From assembly GCA_025935755.1 (NCBI GenBank), contig JAICUQ010000013.1:1-38327 (forward strand): a stretch of 38,327 bases of DNA, read 5' to 3'. The notes beneath the pieces were generated by a model, which worked only from the letters and a program-made list of their open reading frames with translations, searched no databases and was not told the origin of the DNA. Position 1 is the stretch's first letter; every line of letters starts with the position of its first letter. This document shows positions 7,477 to 15,391 of the stretch, piece by piece. The stretch is from Chthoniobacterales bacterium. Lineage in GTDB: Bacteria > Verrucomicrobiota > Verrucomicrobiia > Chthoniobacterales > UBA10450. A program made the position numbers and the translations under genes.

Positions 7477-9123
7477 ATGAAAAAACAAAAGATCCGATTC
7501 GCATTGATATTCCTGGTGCTCGGTTGCATGTCATTTTTGTCGCCAGTGCGCGCGATCGTACCTGCTCCGGACGGATGCTACCCCAATTTCACGACAGCCG
7601 AAGGATGCAATGCGCTTAAGAGCCTCACTACGGGTGCCGCAAATACCGGAATCGGCTGGTATTCGCTTTTTGGTAACACCACCGGCAGCTATAACACTGC
7701 CGTTGGGGCTGGAGCGCTTGACCTCAACACCGCAGACTTCAACACCGCTCTTGGCGTCGCCGCGCTTTTGCTGAACACCACCGGCACGAACAACACGGCC
7801 AATGGAACGGCCGCCCTTGTTTTCAACGATTCGGGCGAGGGAAACACCGCCACTGGCGCGTTTTCGATGTACAGCAACACCGCCGGCCAGTTCAACACCG
7901 CCAACGGTGAATTCACCCTCTACTTCAACACCATTGGCGAACGCAACACCGCGATCGGTGATAGCGCGCTGTATCAGAACACCGAAGGCAATCGGAACAC
8001 TGCGGTCGGCAATCCAGCGCTTCTGAGCAACACCACCGGCAACGACAACACCGCGATTGGCGCCGGCGCACTTTTCTCAAACAACGCTGATAGGAACACT
8101 GCGGTCGGTGCTGACGCGCTCTCGCATAATACCACGGGCAGCGAGAACACTGCTACGGGTACCAGCGCGCTTTTCTCCAATACTGTGGGTTTTTTCAACA
8201 CGGCGGTGGGAGGGCACGCGCTTTCGAATAACACCACTGGCGACCGCAACACAGCGACCGGCCAGAACGCGCTTGTTAACAATACGGAAGGTGGCTCAAA
8301 TGTCGCTAATGGCACCAACGCGCTGTCCAGCAACACCACTGGCGATGACAACGTGGCCGTCGGAACGGGTGCACTCTCCAGCAATACCACGGGAAGGGAC
8401 AATACTGCCGTGGGTGACGGAGCAATGCCCAATAACGCAACTGCCAGCAATAACACCGGCCTCGGCAGTGGTGCACTTTTTGACATCACAAGCGGCAGCA
8501 GCAACACAGCAGTCGGGTATCTAGCCCTTTCGCAGAACACCACTGGCATCGGTAACATCGCGCTGGGAGCCGATGCAGGAAGCGGTGTCACCACTGCCGA
8601 CGCCGTGATTTGCATCGGCACTGAAGGTCTGAATGTCAGTCAAAGCTGTTTTATCGGGAACATTTTCGGCACGACATCGCCGAGCGGAATTCAGGTTCTC
8701 GTCAACGCCGACGGTAAACTCGGCACCGTTGTGTCCTCCCGGCGATTCAAAGAAGAAATCAAACCAATGAGCGAATCGAGCGAACTGCTTTTCTCGCTTC
8801 AACCAGTTACCTTTCGGTACAAAAAACAGTTCGATGCGTCCGGCAGCTCGCAATTCGGACTTGTGGCTGAGGAAGTGGAAAAAGTGAGCCCCGATTTAAT
8901 CGTGCGAGACAAGGAAGGGAGACCCTACAGCGTGCGGTACGATCAGGTGAACGCGATGCTGCTGAACGAATTTTTGAAGGAGCATCGAAAAGTCGAGGAA
9001 CTGGAGTCGCGTCTGTCGCGACAGGAAAAGCAGATGGAAACGATGGCGGCCAGTTTGCAGAAAGTCAGCGCGCAATTTGAAACGAGGAGGCCAGCTCCGG
9101 AAATCGTGGCGAACGATCGATAA
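7477..9123 (+). CDS. Secreted NTAVG-repeat protein with S74 intramolecular chaperone (paralogue 3)
   Basis: The start chosen (ATG 7477) puts MKKQKIRF directly before a hydrophobic signal segment ending VRA and aligns with paralogue 1. ATG 7456, seven codons earlier, is also possible. The 548-residue product has the DGCYPNFTTAEGC module, 18 repeats (7642-8553), the ICIG/SCFIG cap, VNADGKLGTVV and an S74 domain. Its Ser-Lys pair is Ser420 and Lys425 (SSRRFK). FGLVAEEVE, SVRYDQVNAMLLNEFLKEH and a coiled-coil tail follow. It is the largest intact member of the array and probably forms a self-processing trimeric fibre outside the cytoplasm. The reading frame is intact, so selection for function is plausible. 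Confidence 0.9.
   Translation: MKKQKIRFALIFLVLGCMSFLSPVRAIVPAPDGCYPNFTTAEGCNALKSLTTGAANTGIGWYSLFGNTTGSYNTAVGAGALDLNTADFNTALGVAALLLNTTGTNNTANGTAALVFNDSGEGNTATGAFSMYSNTAGQFNTANGEFTLYFNTIGERNTAIGDSALYQNTEGNRNTAVGNPALLSNTTGNDNTAIGAGALFSNNADRNTAVGADALSHNTTGSENTATGTSALFSNTVGFFNTAVGGHALSNNTTGDRNTATGQNALVNNTEGGSNVANGTNALSSNTTGDDNVAVGTGALSSNTTGRDNTAVGDGAMPNNATASNNTGLGSGALFDITSGSSNTAVGYLALSQNTTGIGNIALGADAGSGVTTADAVICIGTEGLNVSQSCFIGNIFGTTSPSGIQVLVNADGKLGTVVSSRRFKEEIKPMSESSELLFSLQPVTFRYKKQFDASGSSQFGLVAEEVEKVSPDLIVRDKEGRPYSVRYDQVNAMLLNEFLKEHRKVEELESRLSRQEKQMETMAASLQKVSAQFETRRPAPEIVANDR
7642..8553 (+). repeat. Eighteen 51-bp coding repeats in paralogue 3
   Basis: The stretch encodes 304 residues in 18 units of 16-17 residues. 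Compared with paralogue 2 it has three extra units, inserted after the shared 5' part, consistent with in-frame unit gain by slippage or unequal recombination. Confidence 0.88.
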
Positions 9124-9479
9124 GCAACGTGCTGCATCCCGGCACAAATCCAAAGGCGGCGGAGCACCGCCGCACTCCAAAGCACTGCGTGCAAAATCGA
9201 AGCTAGCAGGCCAGCTCGAGAGATCGTGGCGAACCGAGAATCATGGTTAGAGGGAATTGCGCGCACGGAGTGCCCGCCGTGGCTTGCCAGACAATCCGCT
9301 GCCGATCGATCCTTTCGTCTTACGCCCTTTGGCAGGATGGGCAGTCCTCTGCACACCGGTCCATTTCCGTCACGGCGTTTTGCTAGGGGCGGTAGTCCGC
9401 TGTCCGCGATCCATTCAACCGGACGATTTGATGTCTGTTTGCTTGACGAATTCCTCGCGGCTTGTGACTTTCGGTAGGT
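9124..9479. other. Spacer with hairpin and a duplicated 3'-end fragment
   Basis: No gene is supported. A perfect hairpin GCGGCGG-AGCA-CCGCCGC lies at 9156-9173, flanked by CAAAG and CTCCAAAG; relatives lie near 3193 and 1198. At 9204-9239 the sequence AGGCCAGCTCGAGAGATCG then TGGCGAAC repeats, with a few changes, the last codons of the upstream S74 gene (9087-9114). This suggests the tail of a lost additional copy. The hairpin could terminate the S74 gene. Confidence 0.6.
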
Positions 9480-9893
9480 ATGAAGCTCGAATACACCGAT
9501 GCGCCTGCTGCTCCGCCGGAGCCGACTACAGGCGACAAGATGCCGTGCCCCTACTGCGGGCATCTTCTGCCGAAAGATGCCGACCGTTGTGATCAGTGTG
9601 ATTGGGTGCGCGGCGCTTCGCAAATTGCCGAAGCGAAAGCCAGCGATGCTGTCGCAGTGATGTTCAGTCTCGTTCCCGGCCTGGGACACATCTATAAAGG
9701 ACACATCCTGGCAGGAATTCTCTGGATGATTGGCGCAATCCCCGTTGGCATCTTTGTTTTGCTTGCTGCATTCGCTTCAGCCGGCTGGGGACTGGGGCTG
9801 TTTGTGTTCTATCTCGCCGCGGCAATGCTTCATGCCTACGGGATCGATGATCGAGTGGTGCCGCCGAAAGAGGACGAGGGCGAGGAGTATTAG
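9480..9893 (+). CDS. Zinc-ribbon membrane protein, TM2-like
   Basis: This 137-residue protein has an N-terminal zinc ribbon with CxxC pairs at Cys23/Cys26 and Cys37/Cys40. Two or three hydrophobic helices follow (about 57-75, 78-100, 102-120). The PGLGHIYKGH sequence resembles the turn of TM2-domain proteins. Its function is unknown; such small ribbon-plus-membrane proteins are usually uncharacterised. It stands alone on the plus strand and converges on the epimerase gene. Confidence 0.72.
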   Translation: MKLEYTDAPAAPPEPTTGDKMPCPYCGHLLPKDADRCDQCDWVRGASQIAEAKASDAVAVMFSLVPGLGHIYKGHILAGILWMIGAIPVGIFVLLAAFASAGWGLGLFVFYLAAAMLHAYGIDDRVVPPKEDEGEEY

Positions 9894-9921
9894 GCGTTGA
9901 AGCGTTAAAACGTGAATCGTC

Positions 9922-9936
9922 ACCAGCTTCGCTGGT
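9922..9936. terminator. Hairpin between convergent genes
   Basis: ACCAGC-TTC-GCTGGT forms a 6-bp stem in the 45-bp gap between two converging stop codons. It is a plausible bidirectional terminator, although no clear T-tract follows. Upstream, GTTGAAGC/GTTAAAAC octamers at 9897-9912 resemble the octamer array at 37916-37979. Confidence 0.45.
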
Positions 9937-9938
9937 CA

Positions 9939-11000
9939 TCACGCAGTCTGGGCCACAGCGGCGTGAATTTCTTCGATAATATCGTGGAGCCCGTAACGAA
10001 ATTTCCAGTTGGGATAATGCGTCTGGAACTTTCGCACGTCGCTGATCCACCAGATGTGGTCGCCGATGCGATTGGTTTCTTCATAGCTCCAGTTTAATTT
10101 TTTGCCGCTGATCTGTTCGCACATCTCAATCGCTTCGAGCATGGAACAGTTGCTGTGTCGGCTCCCACCGATGTTATAGACTTCGCCCGCACGCGGGCTG
10201 CGAATAAATTGCACAAACGCATCCACCAGGTCGGAGCTGTGAATGTTATCGCGGACCTGTTTTCCTTTGTAACCGAAAACCCGGTACGGTCTGCCGGTCA
10301 CGGCGCAAATCATCAAGTAAGAAAGAAAACCGTGCAACTCAGTCCCGGCATGTGCCGGGCCGGTGAGACAGCCGCCACGAAACGAGACGGTCGGCATTCC
10401 GAAATATCGGCCGTATTCCTGGACTAGAACGTCTGCGGCAACTTTCGACGCGCCGAAGAGCGAATGCCTGCTGCAATCGATACTCATGGTTTCGGAGATA
10501 CCGGGCTCGTATTCGTGGCCCGACTCTATTTCCCAGCGTTTATCCAGCTCCCGCAATGGCAAGGCATTCGGCCTATCCCCGTAGACTTTGTTCGTCGACG
10601 TGAAAATGAACGGCGCTTCGGGAGAAAATGTTCGCGCAGCTTCCAGCAAATTCAGCGTGCCGTTTGCGTTCACACTGAAATCAGTCTGAGGATCGCGGGC
10701 AGCCCAGTCGTGTGACGGTTGTGATGCGGTGTGCACGATGGCTTGAATTGCTCCGCGATGCTGTTTGAACAAATCCATGATCGCGGCAGCATCGCGAATA
10801 TCGATGTTGTGATGTTCGTACTCGCGGACGTTCGCGATCAAGTCGTCGCGGGTTTTCCTGGTGGAAGCTTCGGCGCCAAAAAATTGTGCGCGCATGTCGT
10901 TGTCGATCCCAACGACACGCGTGCCGTCTTTTGCAAAACGCCTGACGCTTTCCGAGCCAATCAATCCCGCAGAACCCGTGACGATAACGATGCGCATCAT
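9939..11000 (-). CDS. NAD-dependent nucleotide-sugar epimerase, CDP-paratose 2-epimerase-like
   Basis: This 353-residue extended short-chain dehydrogenase has an NAD-binding TGSAGLIGS motif (residues 8-16). It also has signatures typical of the CDP-paratose/tyvelose 2-epimerase-like branch: [10 protein letters not shown] (34-42), FRGGCLTGP and [18 protein letters not shown] (134-142) carries the Ser/Thr position. The catalytic YxxxK motif reads FGASK (Phe182 to Lys186), so the Tyr is replaced by Phe; from memory this HSLFGASK form recurs in related bacterial sequences. The role is probably sugar-nucleotide modification for surface polysaccharide, but the substrate is not determinable. Two in-frame ATGs lie at the 5' end (10998 and 10995). 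It is the last gene of a minus-strand run msrA-pgl-epimerase with 100-130 bp gaps. Confidence 0.87.
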   Translation of the reverse strand: MMRIVIVTGSAGLIGSESVRRFAKDGTRVVGIDNDMRAQFFGAEASTRKTRDDLIANVREYEHHNIDIRDAAAIMDLFKQHRGAIQAIVHTASQPSHDWAARDPQTDFSVNANGTLNLLEAARTFSPEAPFIFTSTNKVYGDRPNALPLRELDKRWEIESGHEYEPGISETMSIDCSRHSLFGASKVAADVLVQEYGRYFGMPTVSFRGGCLTGPAHAGTELHGFLSYLMICAVTGRPYRVFGYKGKQVRDNIHSSDLVDAFVQFIRSPRAGEVYNIGGSRHSNCSMLEAIEMCEQISGKKLNWSYEETNRIGDHIWWISDVRKFQTHYPNWKFRYGLHDIIEEIHAAVAQTA

Positions 11001-11130
11001 GTTCTACAAGGGGGCGCTGCTTCTCATCCTTTCTGTCTCGATGTGCATCAGTGGTATTGATCCCGGTTCTGAGCTGAAAAGTTGTGACGCAACATGCGCG
11101 ACGCCTGGAGGCAGCGATTCCTTGTCTGTG

Positions 11131-11829
11131 CTAATCGCCAATCATCCATGTCACAGCGCCTGCCATGGGCTTCACTCGCGCGGCGGGAAATTGCTGGTCG
11201 CCAGCGAGCACACGCTCGATTAGTTGAGGACTCTTCGACGCGCCAACTAAAAACAAAACGTGCCGCGCATCATTGATCAGCGGAAGCGTGAACGTCAATC
11301 GCCACGCATCGAGTTTGGGAACGAAGTTTGCGGCGACGCGGCGGGTGGTCTCGTCCAACGCAGTCGTCCCGGGGAAGAGCGACGCGGTATGCCCATCCTC
11401 GCCGAGACCGAGAAGAATCAGATCGTGTCGATACATTGGTTCACCGCGCTCTGCGGCAAGCGCGTTTAGTTCGTCTTCGTATTCTTGCGCGGCCATTTGC
11501 GGATCGATTTCACCGCGCAGACGCATGATCGATTGCTCCGGAACGCCCGCAGGCACAAACAGGTTTTCGCGAGCCATTCGAAAGTTGCTTTGTGGATTAT
11601 CCGGCGGCACGCAACGCTCGTCTCCAAACGTAAATCGCACCGACGTCCACGGAAAATCCTGCGCTTCTATTGCGACCCGCTTGTAGATTGGCGCAGGGGT
11701 GTTCCCGCCTGAAAGCGCGATTCGAAACTCGTTTCGTTCGGCGATAGCCCGACGAGCTTGCTCCAGAATAAATGCAGCGCCGTCGGTAACGAAATTTTGA
11801 GTGCGTATGACTTGGGGGGATGATTTCAC
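11131..11829 (-). CDS. pgl: 6-phosphogluconolactonase
   Basis: This 232-residue protein hydrolyses 6-phosphogluconolactone to 6-phosphogluconate in the oxidative pentose phosphate pathway (cytoplasm). Family signatures are present: SGGNTP (residues 40-45, phosphate loop), FGDERCVPPDNPQSN in the middle, and GLGEDGHTASLFPG with the catalytic His. Length is normal for the DevB/SOL-type enzyme. zwf and gnd are not adjacent, so the gene appears to be separated from its pathway partners. Confidence 0.94.
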   Translation of the reverse strand: MKSSPQVIRTQNFVTDGAAFILEQARRAIAERNEFRIALSGGNTPAPIYKRVAIEAQDFPWTSVRFTFGDERCVPPDNPQSNFRMARENLFVPAGVPEQSIMRLRGEIDPQMAAQEYEDELNALAAERGEPMYRHDLILLGLGEDGHTASLFPGTTALDETTRRVAANFVPKLDAWRLTFTLPLINDARHVLFLVGASKSPQLIERVLAGDQQFPAARVKPMAGAVTWMIGD

Positions 11830-11850
11830 AGGAATTGCAGAAAGATGTGT

Positions 11851-11913
11851 GATCGGTAAACGGTGAACCTTATCGCGAGACTAGCTGCAACATCCGATCA
11901 CCGTTCAACGATC
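11851..11913. repeat. Inverted repeat of GTGATC/GGTGA type
   Basis: GATCGGTAAACGGTGA (11851-11866) pairs with TCACCGTTCAACGATC (11898-11913), matching at 14 of 16 positions across a 31-nt loop. It lies between the msrA and pgl genes. Similar GTGATC-rich spacer DNA occurs at 29896-29995. It might be a terminator or a noncoding dispersed repeat. Confidence 0.55.
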
Positions 11914-11931
11914 ACCCTTCGCGGTCCGTTC

Positions 11932-12492
11932 TCAAACCGCGCAATGCGACTGGCCACGTTTCTGCAGATAACGCTGGTGATACTCTTCGGCGCGCCAGAA
12001 GGTTGGAGCTGGTTCGATCTGTGTAACGATCGGGCGATTGAAACGGCCGCTTTTCTCCAGTCTTTCTTTCGAATGAATAGCGGCAGCTTGTTGCTCCGGC
12101 GAATGATAGAAAATGACCGAGCGATATTGCGTGCCGACATCGGGGCCCTGCCGGTTCATTGTCGTGGGATTATGATTAGACCAAAAAACATCCAGGAGCT
12201 GGTCGTAGCTGACCTGCGACGGATCGAATTCCACCTGCACCACCTCGGCATGCCCGGTCTTGTCGGTGCAGACATCCTGATATGTCGGAGTATCCTGCGT
12301 TCCGCCCGCATACCCGACGCTCGTAGACAAAACACCTTTAATGTTGCGGAATGCTTCTTCGACACCCCAGAAACATCCCGCACCGAATGTGGCTTCCTCA
12401 GTTTGCATGGAACACGATGAAACCATTGCGCCACGTGCGCAACCAAATGCTTGCCGTCGCGGCTTGAATTTGCCTGCACCTGCCTCATTCAC
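11932..12492 (-). CDS. msrA: Peptide methionine sulfoxide reductase A
   Basis: The enzyme reduces methionine-S-sulfoxide in proteins. The catalytic GCFWG motif has Cys40, counted from ATG 12490-12492. GYAGG, the TGHAEVV segment, the FWSNHNPTT region and the C-terminal [11 protein letters not shown] are typical of MsrA. A Cys four residues from the end of the family domain (SHCAV) may be the resolving Cys. AAGGA sits about 7 nt before the 12492 ATG and supports that start. The conserved domain begins only at about residue 29 ([12 protein letters not shown]), so a shorter form from the internal ATG is an alternative. The gene diverges from the sulfotransferase operon across about 60 bp, a likely shared promoter region. 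Confidence 0.93.
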   Translation of the reverse strand: MNEAGAGKFKPRRQAFGCARGAMVSSCSMQTEEATFGAGCFWGVEEAFRNIKGVLSTSVGYAGGTQDTPTYQDVCTDKTGHAEVVQVEFDPSQVSYDQLLDVFWSNHNPTTMNRQGPDVGTQYRSVIFYHSPEQQAAAIHSKERLEKSGRFNRPIVTQIEPAPTFWRAEEYHQRYLQKRGQSHCAV

Positions 12493-12553
12493 ATAGTCCT
12501 TAAGTCCAATGGCGTTCCGCCGTAATCGCTGCTATTGGAATTGCTTCAACCAC
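12493..12553. promoter_or_regulatory. Short divergent intergenic region
   Basis: About 61 bp separate the msrA start from the ATG chosen for the sulfotransferase, so promoters for both directions should lie here or inside the coding ends. I could not recognise convincing -35/-10 hexamers. Confidence 0.35.
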
Positions 12554-13861
12554 ATGGATAATTCCCCCACGACGCTGCAAAAGATCCGTCCGCAGCTGCC
12601 TGTGCGCCTCTTGAATGGATTTGGAGTTCTGCTGGAGAAGACGCGTATTCCACCGACCCGGATGTTTGCGGCGGATTTGATTGAGACCGCGAAGCGGCGC
12701 TGCGGTCTGGATAATTTCGGGGAGGGGGAATTTTCCGAGGCGCTATCGCGTCTGCTCGACTCCTGCCAGAACGAGGCGCAGCTCAACCTGGTCGGAAGAA
12801 TTGCATTAAAGACGGATCTTCTGGAGACTTTGTGCGCACGTCTGCAAATGGAACGTGACCGGCAGGTGTATCCGGGCATTACGCGCCAGGAAATCCGCGA
12901 ACCGCTCTTCATCCTCGGATTGCCTCGCAGTGGTACCAGCGTGTTGCACCGGCTCCTCGGAGCAGACCCGAAACATCGGTCTCCTTTGATGTGGGAGGTG
13001 AGATCTCCATCTCCACCGACTCGCCATGATGAAAAACGCCGAATTCAGCGCGCGGCGCAAAGTTGCAATTTCTTTAACTGGCTTGTACCAACATTTCGGG
13101 ATGCGCACACGGTCGGTGCGGAAGTTCCGCAAGAGTGTGTTAGCCTTATGACTCCGACGTTTTTGAGCGATCAGTTCGATGCCATGTACTATGTTCCGTC
13201 ATATCGCGCATGGTTTTTTCGGCAGGATTTGCGGCCAGCGTACGAATATCATCATCGGTTTCTTCAACATCTGCAGTTTCGGCGAGCTGCTCAGCGGTGG
13301 ATCTTGAAAGCGCCTACTCACATGTTTGCTTTGCCGGCATTGTTGTCCGTTTACCCGGATGCGCTCTTTGTGCAGACTCACCGGACGCCAGTTGAGGCGA
13401 TGGCCTCAGTCTCAAGCCTGATGACAATTCTTCGCAGCGCATTTAGCGATGCAGTCGATCCATTTGTGGTGTCTCGTGAGGCAATCGATTACTGGTCCGA
13501 AACGATGAACAGATTTCTTCGAGAACGCGGTCGGTTGGCGGATAACCGCATCTGCGACGTTCAACATGATGACATTCGTCGCGAGCCGATTCGTGCAATT
13601 CGTCGGATCTACGAGTTTTTTGGCTGGTCACTGTCACGCGAAGCAGAGCAGAACATGCGTGTTCTCATTGACGGGCAGGCCAGTAGAGAATCCGCCAATC
13701 ACCGCTATGATTTGTCTCAATTTGGTGCAAACGCGGACGACGTGCTTGTGGCGTTCGCGCCCTATTGCGAGCGATTTGGTCTGTCGCGCTCGCACATGCA
13801 GCAGGGATCACGAGCTCGCAGGTCTTCTGCCATGACCGAACTGCAACAGCCCTGGGCATGA
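12554..13861 (+). CDS. PAPS-dependent sulfotransferase (Sulfotransfer_3 family)
   Basis: This protein of about 435 residues probably transfers sulfate from PAPS to a small molecule or lipid. The 5'-phosphosulfate loop reads LGLPRSGTS, with Arg125, Ser126, Gly127 and Thr128 counted from ATG 12554. The 3'-phosphate segment is QTHRTPVEAMASVSSL, containing Arg and Ser. The aromatic C-terminal part (IYEFFGWSLS) fits the family. I chose ATG 12554 because the 15 codons before it are Arg/Cys-rich and unlike the family start; ATG 12509 is possible. Its TGA overlaps the next gene's ATG as ATGA (13858-13861), implying translational coupling. Being first in a lipid/polyene-type operon suggests the operon's product is sulfated. 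Confidence 0.86.
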   Translation: MDNSPTTLQKIRPQLPVRLLNGFGVLLEKTRIPPTRMFAADLIETAKRRCGLDNFGEGEFSEALSRLLDSCQNEAQLNLVGRIALKTDLLETLCARLQMERDRQVYPGITRQEIREPLFILGLPRSGTSVLHRLLGADPKHRSPLMWEVRSPSPPTRHDEKRRIQRAAQSCNFFNWLVPTFRDAHTVGAEVPQECVSLMTPTFLSDQFDAMYYVPSYRAWFFRQDLRPAYEYHHRFLQHLQFRRAAQRWILKAPTHMFALPALLSVYPDALFVQTHRTPVEAMASVSSLMTILRSAFSDAVDPFVVSREAIDYWSETMNRFLRERGRLADNRICDVQHDDIRREPIRAIRRIYEFFGWSLSREAEQNMRVLIDGQASRESANHRYDLSQFGANADDVLVAFAPYCERFGLSRSHMQQGSRARRSSAMTELQQPWA

Positions 13862-14169
13862 CATTCGACGTTTTCCGTGTGATCCACGCTGATCACCCGA
13901 GTTTGCCTGGACATTTTCCCGGCGCGCCTCTGGTACCCGGTGTGGTCATTCTCGACGAAGTCGTCGCAGCCCTCAGTGAATGGCGGCATGATTCTCAACT
14001 CACCGGCGTTCACACAGTGAAGTTTCTCGCGCCACTGAAACCCGAGCAGCCGTTCACGATTTCGCTTTCCCCAACGGGTGAAGAATCCGGCGACGTCAGC
14101 TTTCATTGTCGCGTGAACAAACGCGTGATAGTCGAAGGTCGACTTGCAGTCCTCTGGACAGCACCATAA
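13858..14169 (+). CDS. Small hotdog 3-hydroxyacyl-ACP dehydratase, ApeI/FabZ-like
   Basis: The 103-residue product has the FabZ-type signature SLPGHFPGAPLVPGVVILDEV, with the expected His19 and Glu34. It is shorter than FabZ (about 150 residues) and close to the length of the ApeI-type dehydratases of aryl polyene clusters. It should dehydrate a 3-hydroxyacyl thioester on a carrier protein. The ATG at 13858 is fixed by the ATGA overlap with the sulfotransferase. The role in this operon is inferred from the second hotdog gene (16373-16813) and fabG nearby. No acyl carrier protein gene was seen. Confidence 0.82.
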   Translation: MTFDVFRVIHADHPSLPGHFPGAPLVPGVVILDEVVAALSEWRHDSQLTGVHTVKFLAPLKPEQPFTISLSPTGEESGDVSFHCRVNKRVIVEGRLAVLWTAP

Positions 14170-15391
14170 ATCGGTGAAAGCCGCCGAATTCGACTCACGC
14201 AAATTTGAGGCGGGGCGAAGCGATCCGCGTCTGGCCGAGTGCCTCAAGGAATTTCCGCCGGCGATATTCAGCGAACGCTTGTATCAGAGTATTGAGCTGA
14301 TGGAGCGCTACAGCATTGAGCTGGCTGCGGATCTGTTAGGTAAATTGAATTTGGTCGAACAGCTTGGCGCGTGGCAATCAGTTGATGAGCTTTGTAACGT
14401 TTGCAGATTCCAACCGCAGTTCAGGCTGGCGTTAGAGTGGATTTTGGCGCGCCTGTTGGAGAGCAGCTGCTTACAGATGCGAGACGATGGTGGCACTCGC
14501 GCGTTTAGCTTACGAAACCCGCCGTGGAAACCTGATCTCGAATACTGGCGCGCGCTTGGGGTGCATATCGATCCTTCGAATGCAGCTACGCTGGATCTCT
14601 TGGACCACGCAGCCGCTGCTTATCCAGATTCGGCGACGGGCCGGCAAAGCGCCGACCATAACTTGTTCGGACCTCACGGCATCACGCTCTGGCTCAACTA
14701 TTTTAACAACCACAATCCGACATACGCAGTAAACAACTGGGTAGGCGCTGCGGCCGCGGCAGATCGTTTGTCCTTCAGGCCTAGCTTGCGAATTCTCGAA
14801 ATCGGCGCCGGGGCGGGCAGCGCCACGGAGATTTTGCTCATGCTGCTGAGCGAGCGCGGCCTTTTGCCCCGGCTTAAGCGCTACGTTGTTACCGAGCCAA
14901 ATGCTTATTTCCGGCGCTGCAATCAGCGCAAACTGAAGGCGCAACATCCGAACCTTCCGCTGGAATGGAACACGCTCGATCTCGACTCATCGTGGAGCGG
15001 GCAAGCGGTTGGGTCTGGAGAATTCGATCTCGTATACGCGGTCAACGTCATGCACGTTTCGAAAAATCTGGTGTTTAGCTTGAACGAAGCGCGCTCGGTG
15101 CTTGCTACGGGTGGTTGGTTAATCATAGGAGAGTGTGTGCGGCCGTACGATCACCAACCGATGTATCCCGAACTGATGTTTCAAATTTTAGACAGCTTCA
15201 CCAATGTGGAAACCGACCCGGATTTTCGTCCGAACCCCGGCTTCCTAACCGCGCAGCAGTGGCGGCGCGCTTTTTCTCGAGCGGGCTATGCGCGCACGGA
15301 GATCGCGCCGGATATCGAGCGAATCCGCGAGATTTACCCGCATTTTTTCACTGGCGCTATTTGCGGACAAAATATAGGAACCGCAGAATGA
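14144..15391 (+). CDS. SAM-dependent class I methyltransferase
   Basis: This protein of about 415 residues has a C-terminal Rossmann methyltransferase domain with motif I ILEIGAGAGS (217-226), an acidic residue in VVTEPN, and a motif IV-like FDLVYAVNVMHV (from residue 294). LATGGWLIIGE follows. The helical N-terminal part (about 40-200) resembles the lid or dimerisation region of polyketide-type C/O-methyltransferases. The start is uncertain: TTG 14144 has GAAGG 5 nt upstream and overlaps the dehydratase gene by 26 bp. GTG 14174, 5 bp after the dehydratase stop, is in the same frame. The stop overlaps the acyltransferase start as ATGA (15388-15391). The substrate is unknown, likely the lipid or polyene made or modified by this operon. 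Confidence 0.83.
   Translation: MQSSGQHHKSVKAAEFDSRKFEAGRSDPRLAECLKEFPPAIFSERLYQSIELMERYSIELAADLLGKLNLVEQLGAWQSVDELCNVCRFQPQFRLALEWILARLLESSCLQMRDDGGTRAFSLRNPPWKPDLEYWRALGVHIDPSNAATLDLLDHAAAAYPDSATGRQSADHNLFGPHGITLWLNYFNNHNPTYAVNNWVGAAAAADRLSFRPSLRILEIGAGAGSATEILLMLLSERGLLPRLKRYVVTEPNAYFRRCNQRKLKAQHPNLPLEWNTLDLDSSWSGQAVGSGEFDLVYAVNVMHVSKNLVFSLNEARSVLATGGWLIIGECVRPYDHQPMYPELMFQILDSFTNVETDPDFRPNPGFLTAQQWRRAFSRAGYARTEIAPDIERIREIYPHFFTGAICGQNIGTAE

Noticed and set aside
4932-8553. Long antisense open frames over the NTAVG repeats (for example 4800-5711, 6297-6662, 7974-8621 and 18563-19120, minus strand)
   Set aside because: They mirror the 51-bp repeat codon pattern of the plus-strand genes and encode low-complexity repeats without family motifs; the sense frames have signal peptides and S74 domains.
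4755-9123. Prophage tail-fibre module
   Set aside because: S74 domains suggested it, but there are no capsid, tail, terminase, lysis or integrase genes, and the proteins carry Sec-type signal peptides.
8943-9704. 253-residue minus-strand open frame
   Set aside because: It spans the 3' end of the S74 gene, a hairpin spacer and the 5' part of the zinc-ribbon gene, with no recognisable domain.
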